NCBI GenBank assembly: GCA_030655315.1
Contig: JAURVT010000022.1
Coordinates: 1 to 64,000 of the forward strand
Source: Nocardioidaceae bacterium
GTDB lineage: Bacteria > Actinomycetota > Actinomycetes > Propionibacteriales > Nocardioidaceae
Reading direction: 5' to 3'
Length of the DNA: 64,000 nt
The notes under the pieces were generated by a model. It made no database searches. It saw only the letters and a list, made by a program, of their open reading frames with translations, and was not told the DNA's origin. Both the position numbers and the translations under genes were made by a program. Positions 57,960-64,000 of this stretch are shown piece by piece. Within the stretch, counting starts at the first letter, position 1; each line of letters begins with the position of its first letter.

Positions 57960-59193
57960 GCAAGTCCTCGACGGCGGCGCCGAACCGGTAGAGCCGGTCG
58001 TCCCGCCCCGGCGGGGCCATCAGCTGCAGGCCGACGGGCAGACCGGCGCCGAGCCCCACGGGCACCGACATCGCCGGGACGCCGGCGAGGTTGGCCTCGA
58101 CCGTCCACCAGTCCGTGCGGGGCGTGGCGAGCGGGTCGTCGACGCCCACCCGTCCGACGAGCGGCGCGACCAGCGGCACCGTCGGGCTCACCATCACCTC
58201 GCAGCGGTCGAAGGCCTCGGCGACGTCGCGCAGGATCTGCTCGCGCACGGCCAGAGCGTCGCGGTGCTCGGTCGATCCGAGCAGCCGGCGTCCCGTCTCG
58301 AGCCGGCTCAGGGCCTCGTCGCCGAGCGGGCCGCGTCCGCGCCGGGCCGCGTGCGCCTCCAGCACCGGGAGCGCCTCGACGCAGGTGATCGCGTAGTAGA
58401 CGTCGAGCAGGTCGCCGAACCGCGGCACGTCGACGTGCACGACGGACGCCCCCCGCTCGCGCAGCGCGTCGACGCCGGCCTCGAACCGGTCGACGACCTC
58501 CGGGGCGTTGCGGCCGCCCGACATCGGGACGACGACGCCGACGGCCCGGCCCACGAGGCGCTCGCGTGTGCCGATCCGAGCCGCGTGGACGAGGTGACCG
58601 TCGTCGAGCCCGGCCATCACCTCGTGCAGCAGGGCGGCGTCCGCGACCGTGGGCGCCAGCGGACCGACGCGGTCCATCGTGGGTGCGAATTCGACGACGC
58701 CGTCGGTGGGCACCGTGCCGGGGGAGGGGGCGACGCCCACGACGCCGCAGAACGCGGCGGGCTCCCGGATGGAGCCCCCGGTGTCGGTGCCGACGGCGAG
58801 CACGCCGTACGCGGCGACCGCGGCGCCGGACCCGCCGCTCGAGCCCCCGGCCGTCCGGCGCGGGTCGTGCGGGTTCAGCGTCGCGCCCCAGGCCGAGCTC
58901 TCGGTGGACGCCCCCATCGCGAGCTCGTCCAGGTTCGTCGTGCCGACGACCACCGCGCCCGCGGCCCGCAGCCGGCGCACCACCTCGGCGTCGCGGTCGG
59001 CGGGAGGGTCGTCGAAGCGGGTGGCCGAGCCGCACGACCACGGCGCACCGCGGACCGCGACGTTGTCCTTCACCGCCACGAGCCGACCCGCCAGCGGGCC
59101 GTCGCCGCCCGTGGCGGCCGGGTCGACGTGGACGAACGCGCGCAGCTCGCCGTCGCGCCCGGAGACGTCCGCGAGCACCTCGTCGAGGGTCAT
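57943..59193 (-). CDS. Amidase signature-family enzyme (GatA-like)
   Basis: The 416-residue protein starts at ATG 59193. The Ser-cisSer-Lys triad is visible: Lys in [11 protein letters not shown], cis-Ser in [15 protein letters not shown] and nucleophile Ser in [14 protein letters not shown]. No gatC or gatB is adjacent, so it is more likely a free-standing amidase than the tRNA amidotransferase subunit. Substrate unknown. The 3' end overlaps prfB. Confidence 0.88.
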   Translation of the reverse strand: MTLDEVLADVSGRDGELRAFVHVDPAATGGDGPLAGRLVAVKDNVAVRGAPWSCGSATRFDDPPADRDAEVVRRLRAAGAVVVGTTNLDELAMGASTESSAWGATLNPHDPRRTAGGSSGGSGAAVAAYGVLAVGTDTGGSIREPAAFCGVVGVAPSPGTVPTDGVVEFAPTMDRVGPLAPTVADAALLHEVMAGLDDGHLVHAARIGTRERLVGRAVGVVVPMSGGRNAPEVVDRFEAGVDALRERGASVVHVDVPRFGDLLDVYYAITCVEALPVLEAHAARRGRGPLGDEALSRLETGRRLLGSTEHRDALAVREQILRDVAEAFDRCEVMVSPTVPLVAPLVGRVGVDDPLATPRTDWWTVEANLAGVPAMSVPVGLGAGLPVGLQLMAPPGRDDRLYRFGAAVEDLLRTRA

Positions 59194-59203
59194 GCGGGTG
59201 AGG

Positions 59204-60697
59204 CTAGGCGGTGGCGAACCGCCCCAGCACCGCGGCGTCGACGCCGGCCAGCCGCTCGGCGAACATCCGCTGGTAGGCGAGCTCCTCCTGGCTGCGCGGA
59301 GCGGGCAGGCCGGCGACGCGCTCGTCCTGCCAGCCCTCGTCCTGCACCAGGTCGGTGACGCGGGCCGCCATGACGTCGGCGGTCCCGCTGCCGTCGCCGA
59401 ACTGCTCCTTGGCGCGCCACAGGATGTCGTGCGGGAGCCAGCCGGTGAAGGCCTCGCGCAGCAGCGCCTTCTCCTGCCCGAGCTCGCCGGGCAGCTTCCA
59501 GCCGATCGGGATGCGCGCGGCGAGGTTGACCAGGTCGCGGTCGAGGAACGGCACGCGCGCCTCGAGCCCGTGCGCCATCGTGACGCGGTCGCAGCGCTGG
59601 AGGTTGAGGTTGTGCAGTCCGGCGACGCTGCGCACCAGCTCGTCGCGCAGCTCCTCGTCGGAGGCGATGTCGCGGTAGTGCGCATAGCCGGCGAACAGCT
59701 CGTCCGCTCCCTCGCCGGTGAGCACGACCTTGACGGTCCGCGCGGTGGTCTCGGCGAGGAGGTAGTTGGGCACGGCGCTGCGGACGAGCGACGGCTCGTA
59801 GGACTCGATGCTCTGCACCACCGCGGGCAGCACCCGGATCACCTCGTCGGCGTCGTAGACGCGCTCGTGGTGCTCCAGGCCGAGGTGGTCGGCGACCCGA
59901 CGGGCGGCGACGAGGTCCGAGCTGCCCGCGGTGCCGGCGGCGAAGGAGTGGATCGGGCCGGTGGTGTCGGAGGCGTACCTGGCCATGATCGCGGCGACCA
60001 GGCTGGAGTCGAGGCCCCCGGACAGGAACACCCCGACGGGGACGTCGGCCATCATGCGTCGACGCACGGCCGTCTCGAGGGTCTCGCGGACGGCGGTCAT
60101 CGCCTCCTCCCGGGAGGAGATCTCCTCGCCCTCGACGTGCAGGTCACGGAACCGGACCAGGCCGGCGCCGGGCGTCCACCGGAACCCGGGCGGGAACTCC
60201 GCGACCGCGTGGCGGTGCTCGGGGTCGAACGCGCCGATCTCGGAGGCGAACAGGGTGGCGTCGCCCACCCGGGCCCAGTACAGCGGCTTGACGCCGACCG
60301 GGTCGCGCACCGCGACGACCTCGCCGTCCTCGTGCGCGACGACGAACGCGTACATGCCGCGCAGGTCCGCGAGGCCCGCCGGATCGTCGCCGACCGCGGC
60401 CGCGAGGGCGGCCTCGCTGTCGGAGTCGGTGCGGAAGTCGCGCGGGGAGACCTCGCGCAGCTGGGCGTGGTTGTAGATCTCGCCGTTGACGACGGCCCAG
60501 TGGCCGTCCGTCGAGCCCAGCGGCTGGGCTCCGTGGTCGAGGTCGACGATCGACAGCCGGGCGTGGCCGAGCCAGGTCGGGCCGACGGTGCGCCGTCCCG
60601 AGCCGTCCGGTCCACGGTGCGTGATGCGGTCGAGCATCCTCCCGCCGAGGGTCTCGTCGGGGCCGTTCGGATCATGGATCGCGACGATGCCGCACAT
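59204..60697 (-). CDS. asnB: Asparagine synthetase (glutamine-hydrolysing)
   Basis: The 497-residue enzyme starts MCGIVAI, with Cys2 as the class II glutaminase nucleophile. The N-terminal domain has HRGPDGSG and the glutamine-binding VVNGEIYNH and DSDSE. The synthetase domain carries the pyrophosphate loop [13 protein letters not shown] and [17 protein letters not shown]. It makes asparagine from aspartate, glutamine and ATP. The next gene downstream is the amidase, 10 bases away on the same strand. Confidence 0.92.
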   Translation of the reverse strand: MCGIVAIHDPNGPDETLGGRMLDRITHRGPDGSGRRTVGPTWLGHARLSIVDLDHGAQPLGSTDGHWAVVNGEIYNHAQLREVSPRDFRTDSDSEAALAAAVGDDPAGLADLRGMYAFVVAHEDGEVVAVRDPVGVKPLYWARVGDATLFASEIGAFDPEHRHAVAEFPPGFRWTPGAGLVRFRDLHVEGEEISSREEAMTAVRETLETAVRRRMMADVPVGVFLSGGLDSSLVAAIMARYASDTTGPIHSFAAGTAGSSDLVAARRVADHLGLEHHERVYDADEVIRVLPAVVQSIESYEPSLVRSAVPNYLLAETTARTVKVVLTGEGADELFAGYAHYRDIASDEELRDELVRSVAGLHNLNLQRCDRVTMAHGLEARVPFLDRDLVNLAARIPIGWKLPGELGQEKALLREAFTGWLPHDILWRAKEQFGDGSGTADVMAARVTDLVQDEGWQDERVAGLPAPRSQEELAYQRMFAERLAGVDAAVLGRFATA

Positions 60698-60768
60698 CCT
60701 CCGACCCTACCGACACCCCCGGCAGCGGGGTCCGTCGAAGCCGCGGGCGGCGCCCGTACGCTGTCCCG

Positions 60769-61458
60769 GTGATCCGATTCGAGAACGTGACGAAGTCCTA
60801 CTCCGGGCAGCGACGCCCGGCGTTGGACGCGATCAACCTCGAGGTCGAGAAGGGCGAGTTCGTCTTCCTCGTCGGCACCTCCGGATCGGGCAAGTCCACC
60901 TTCCTGCGCCTGGTGCTGCGCGAGCTGCGCCCCACCTCGGGCCGCGTGTTCGTCGCCGGCAAGGAGATCAACCGCCTCGCCAACTGGAAGGTGCCGCGCC
61001 TGCGTCGCCAGGTCGGCACCGTGTTCCAGGACTTCCGGCTCCTGCCCAACAAGACCGTCACCGAGAACGTCGCGTTCGCCCTGCAGGTGATCGGCCGCTC
61101 GCGGTCCGAGATCGCCAAGCTGGTGCCCGAGACCCTCGAGCTGGTGGGGCTGGAGGGCAAGGGCCACCGCCTGCCCGACGAGCTGTCCGGCGGGGAGCAG
61201 CAGCGCGTCGCGATCGCCCGCGCGTTCGTCAACCGGCCGATGATCCTCATCGCCGACGAGCCCACCGGCAACCTCGACCCCGGCACGTCCGTCGGCATCA
61301 TGAAGCTGCTCGACCGGATCAACCGCACCGACACGACCGTGATCATGGCCACGCACGACGCGGGCATCGTCGACCAGATGCGCAAGCGCGTCATCGAGCT
61401 CGAGGCCGGCGAGCTCGTCCGCGACCAGTCCCGCGGCGCCTACGGGTACCAGAACTGA
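60769..61458 (+). CDS. ftsE: Cell-division ATP-binding protein FtsE
   Basis: The 229-residue ABC ATPase starts at GTG 60769. Walker [15 protein letters not shown]-loop [12 protein letters not shown], signature [15 protein letters not shown] and Walker [14 protein letters not shown] are intact. FtsE works with FtsX at the septum to activate a peptidoglycan hydrolase. The stop overlaps ftsX (TGATG). Confidence 0.97.
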   Translation: MIRFENVTKSYSGQRRPALDAINLEVEKGEFVFLVGTSGSGKSTFLRLVLRELRPTSGRVFVAGKEINRLANWKVPRLRRQVGTVFQDFRLLPNKTVTENVAFALQVIGRSRSEIAKLVPETLELVGLEGKGHRLPDELSGGEQQRVAIARAFVNRPMILIADEPTGNLDPGTSVGIMKLLDRINRTDTTVIMATHDAGIVDQMRKRVIELEAGELVRDQSRGAYGYQN

Positions 61459-62378
61459 TGGCCGTGCGAAGCGTCTTCACCGAGCTCGGGACGAGCCTGC
61501 GCCGCAACTTCTCGATGACCGTCTCGCTGGTCGTCACGATGACGGTCTCGCTGCTCCTGGCCGCGCTTGGTCTGCTGATCCAGCAGCAGGCCGACCGCAC
61601 CGAGCAGTACTTCGGCGACCGGCTGCAGCTGCAGGTCAACATGTGCACCGACAACTCGCCGAGCGAGCAGTGCATCGACGGCGGGTCCACCGACGAGCAG
61701 CAGGCCGCCGTCCAGGCCGCGCTGCGCGAGAACCCCGAGGTCCGCACCTTCGACGAGCGCAGCCCGCAGCAGAACTACGAGCGCGCACAGGAGTACCTCG
61801 GCCAGACCGAGACGGGCCGCAAGCAGCTCGAGACCCTCGGCCCCGAGGCGTTCCCGGTCTCCTACTTTGTCACCCTCGACGACCCGCGCGAGTTCGAGGG
61901 CGTCACCAGCCAGGTCCGCGGCATGGACGGCGTCGGCAACGTCAACAGCCTGCGCGACCTGCTCGGCCCGCTGTTCCAGGCGCTCGGCATCCTGCGCTGG
62001 GCCGCCCTCGGCACCGCCCTCGTGCTGGTCATCGCCGCCGTCCTCCAGGTGTCCAACACGATCCGGATGACGGCCTTCGCCCGCCGCCGAGAGATCGGCA
62101 TCATGCGCCTCGTCGGCGCGTCCAGCTGGCACATCCAGGCACCGTTCCTGCTCGAGTCGCTGGCCGCCGCGATCATCTCCGCGGCCCTGGCCTGCGGAGG
62201 GCTGGCCGCCTTCATGCACTTCGCCGTCTACGGCTACCTCCGTCCGTCCCTCGGCCAGATCACCACCTGGGTGCGATGGCAGGAGGCGTTCGTCGTCGGC
62301 GGCTGGATCTCGCTCCTCGCCCTGCTGCTCGCGCTCGTCCCGACCCTGGTGATGACGCGCAAGTACCTCAAGGTCTGA
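61458..62378 (+). CDS. ftsX: Cell-division membrane protein FtsX
   Basis: The 306-residue protein has one N-terminal helix (SLVVTMTVSLLLAALGLLI), an extracellular domain at about residues 45-170 with a Cys pair (MCTDNSPSEQC), and three C-terminal helices near 178-205, 230-260 and 275-300. FtsX passes FtsE's ATPase signal through its outer loop to a hydrolase; RipC plays that part in mycobacteria. The M23 gene next door is the natural partner. Confidence 0.96.
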   Translation: MAVRSVFTELGTSLRRNFSMTVSLVVTMTVSLLLAALGLLIQQQADRTEQYFGDRLQLQVNMCTDNSPSEQCIDGGSTDEQQAAVQAALRENPEVRTFDERSPQQNYERAQEYLGQTETGRKQLETLGPEAFPVSYFVTLDDPREFEGVTSQVRGMDGVGNVNSLRDLLGPLFQALGILRWAALGTALVLVIAAVLQVSNTIRMTAFARRREIGIMRLVGASSWHIQAPFLLESLAAAIISAALACGGLAAFMHFAVYGYLRPSLGQITTWVRWQEAFVVGGWISLLALLLALVPTLVMTRKYLKV

Positions 62379-62454
62379 GCCTCGACCTCGACCTGACGTC
62401 GAGACTCGCGGGAAGATGCCGCGATTTCTGGTCCATGTGACGTAGCGTCCTCAC

Positions 62455-63867
62455 GTGGTCCGACTCTTCCCCCTCGGTCGGTCACGGTCCCGGTCCGCCG
62501 TCCCCGACGGCTTCCCTCACCGTGGTCAGGCCCTGCTCGCCCTGCTCGTCGCGTGCGGCCTCGTGCTGGCGATCGCCTCGCCCGGCACGGCCGACGACCA
62601 GCGGGACAAGGTCCGCGAGAAGCAGCGCGACGTGGCCGGCAAGATCGGCGGCGCGCAGCAGAGCCTCGACCAGTCGAGCAAGCAGTACGCGCAGGCCGCG
62701 GCCGCGCTCTCGTCCGCGCAGAGCTCGCTCGCGACCGCGCGCACCCGTCTGACCACCGTCCGCGGGCAGCTCGCGACGGCCAAGGCCCAGGACACCGCGA
62801 TGCAGGCGAGGCTGGTCCAGGCCGAGGGGCAGCTCGACGGCGCCCGCACCGCGCTGAAGGTGGGCCGCAAGAAGCTGCGCACCGCGGAGTCCGACGTCAA
62901 GGAGTTCACGCTCGAGTCGCTGCAGAACGGCGACCCGAGCCTGCGGGCGTTCAGCGGGCTGCTGCAGGGCGAGGACCCGTCGTCCTTCACCGAGCAGATG
63001 GTGCTCTCGGGCTCGGTCGGCGACGCCCAGCTGGCCAAGATGGACACCTTCGACGCGTCGCGCGTCATGCTCAAGCTGAACGAGGAGAAGGTCGAGAAGC
63101 TGCGCGACTCGGTCAAGGCCCAGCGGGTCGCCGCGGCGGAGAACCTCGCGACCAAGGAGCGGCTCGAGGCCGAGCAGGCGGCGCAGACGACCAAGGTCGC
63201 GGCCCTCGTCGGCACCGCCGCGCAGGCCGAGACCAGCGCGGCCTCGCTCAAGGCCGACGACCTCGCCGAGCTCGGCCGCCTGGAGTCCGAGCGCAGCCGG
63301 CTCGGCAACAAGCTCAAGGCGATCGCCGCCCGTGAGCGCGCCGCCGCCGCCCGCAAGCGCGCCGAGGCCGCGGCCAAGAAGCGCAACAGCAGCGGGGGCA
63401 GCGGCAACGGCGGGGGCTCGTCCTCGGGCGACTCCGACGACACCGGTGGGGCCGGCGACGCGGCCGACGGCGGCGGCGCGCTCTCGCGTCCGGTCGACGG
63501 CCCGATCACCTCGCGCTACGGCATGCGCTTCCACCCCGTCCTCAAGGTCTGGAAGCTGCACGACGGCACCGACTTCGGCGTCCCCTGTGGCACGCCCGTG
63601 CGGGCCGCGGCCGGAGGGCGCGTGATCGAGAAGTACTTCAACGCCGGCTACGGCAACCGCATCATCATGGCCAACGGCCAGATGCGCGGCAAGAGCATCG
63701 CCACCACGTACAACCACCTCTCGCGCTTCACCGTGCGGGTGGGCGAGAAGGTCAAGCGCGGCGAGGTCATCGCGTACTCCGGCACCACCGGCTACTCGAC
63801 CGGCTGCCACCTGCACTTCATGGTGCTCGAGGACGGCGACACCGTGAACCCGATGGGCTGGCTGTAA
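62455..63867 (+). CDS. Secreted M23-family murein hydrolase with coiled coil
   Basis: The 470-residue protein starts at GTG 62455. A signal/anchor (ALLALLVACGLVLAIASPGT) is followed by a long coiled coil (about residues 45-300) and a Gly/Ser linker. The M23 LytM domain has SRYGMRFHPV, the metal-binding His and Asp in KLHDGTDFGVPCG, and HLHF near the end (GCHLHFMVLED). All zinc ligands are present, so it should be catalytically active, unlike degenerate EnvC activators. It is the likely FtsEX-controlled septal hydrolase or activator. Confidence 0.92.
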   Translation: MVRLFPLGRSRSRSAVPDGFPHRGQALLALLVACGLVLAIASPGTADDQRDKVREKQRDVAGKIGGAQQSLDQSSKQYAQAAAALSSAQSSLATARTRLTTVRGQLATAKAQDTAMQARLVQAEGQLDGARTALKVGRKKLRTAESDVKEFTLESLQNGDPSLRAFSGLLQGEDPSSFTEQMVLSGSVGDAQLAKMDTFDASRVMLKLNEEKVEKLRDSVKAQRVAAAENLATKERLEAEQAAQTTKVAALVGTAAQAETSAASLKADDLAELGRLESERSRLGNKLKAIAARERAAAARKRAEAAAKKRNSSGGSGNGGGSSSGDSDDTGGAGDAADGGGALSRPVDGPITSRYGMRFHPVLKVWKLHDGTDFGVPCGTPVRAAAGGRVIEKYFNAGYGNRIIMANGQMRGKSIATTYNHLSRFTVRVGEKVKRGEVIAYSGTTGYSTGCHLHFMVLEDGDTVNPMGWL

Positions 63868-63897
63868 GGGGTTGCGCACCTGCGCGACAATGGACAG

Positions 63898-64000
63898 ATG
63901 GCCAAGGAGACGGGGCGCAAGCTCATCGCGCAGAACAAGAAGGCGCGGCACGACTACCTGATCCAGGACACCGTCGAGGCGGGCATCGTCCTCACCGGGA
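63898..64000 (+). CDS. smpB: SsrA-binding protein SmpB, N-terminal part (runs off window)
   Basis: ATG 63898 opens a frame reading [20 protein letters not shown], then [13 protein letters not shown], the SmpB start that binds tmRNA for ribosome rescue. The gene continues past 64000. Its place after the ftsEX-peptidase genes is the standard actinobacterial order. Confidence 0.9.
   Translation, partial: MAKETGRKLIAQNKKARHDYLIQDTVEAGIVLTG

Overview
The window is high-GC actinobacterial DNA, about 70% G+C by eye, with GTG starts and dense codon overlaps. The backbone order ahcY-mtrA-mtrB-lpqB-comF-hpf-secA, then prfB, ftsE-ftsX-M23 peptidase-smpB, fits the Propionibacteriales. A Nocardioidaceae genome such as Nocardioides or Aeromicrobium is my best guess, but gene content alone cannot fix the genus.

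Layout. 1-15.7 kb is chromosomal: the end of a DUF5719 protein, a repeat-filled spacer, DUF3499/Trm112/SIS genes, S-adenosylhomocysteine hydrolase, the MtrAB-LpqB envelope-sensing unit, ComF, the hibernation factor, a NarL-type regulator, a YcaQ-like protein and SecA. 15.9-20 kb holds small actinobacterial proteins (Rv3235 family, LysM, BldC-like HTH) and two Tad/Flp pilus genes (SAF-domain CpaB-like and CpaE-like). 20-31.3 kb holds a WS/DGAT-like acyltransferase, PruA, a very large NAD-dependent glutamate dehydrogenase, and a MerR/aldo-keto reductase pair.

The main feature is a 17.8-kb integrated element (about 31955-49776) inserted inside the Tad pilus ATPase gene (cpaF/tadA). The first 90 codons lie at 31685-31954, and the ATPase body resumes at 49777, followed by tadB, tadC, a Flp-like peptide and three TadE/TadG-like genes. 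The left end encodes a large serine integrase that appears to start at ATC. After it come small phage-type genes, a RepA-like AAA ATPase with an iteron-like repeat and dyad cluster, a WhiB-like protein, an HTH protein, a terminase-small-subunit-like protein, and no capsid, tail, large-terminase or conjugation gene. This resembles a phage satellite (PICI-like) more than a prophage or a conjugative element. Its right half is less GC-rich and carries apparent cargo: a PI3K/HipA-like kinase and a Nudix protein with a degenerate Nudix box; an unknown soluble protein with a four-helix membrane protein; a DUF6338 membrane protein; a tyrosine recombinase; a zeta-toxin-like ATPase, an unknown protein and an ImmA/IrrE peptidase. 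A leftward operon of DUF6907-like and ParB-like proteins closes the element.

How it fits together: while integrated, the element should disable or alter the Tad pilus motor. Precise excision would restore an open cpaF frame, so the insertion could act as a reversible switch. 54-64 kb returns to chromosomal genes: a secreted repeat protein, peptidase E-like protein, secreted EEP-family nuclease, prfB, amidase, asparagine synthetase, and the FtsEX-peptidase cell-division module ending in smpB.
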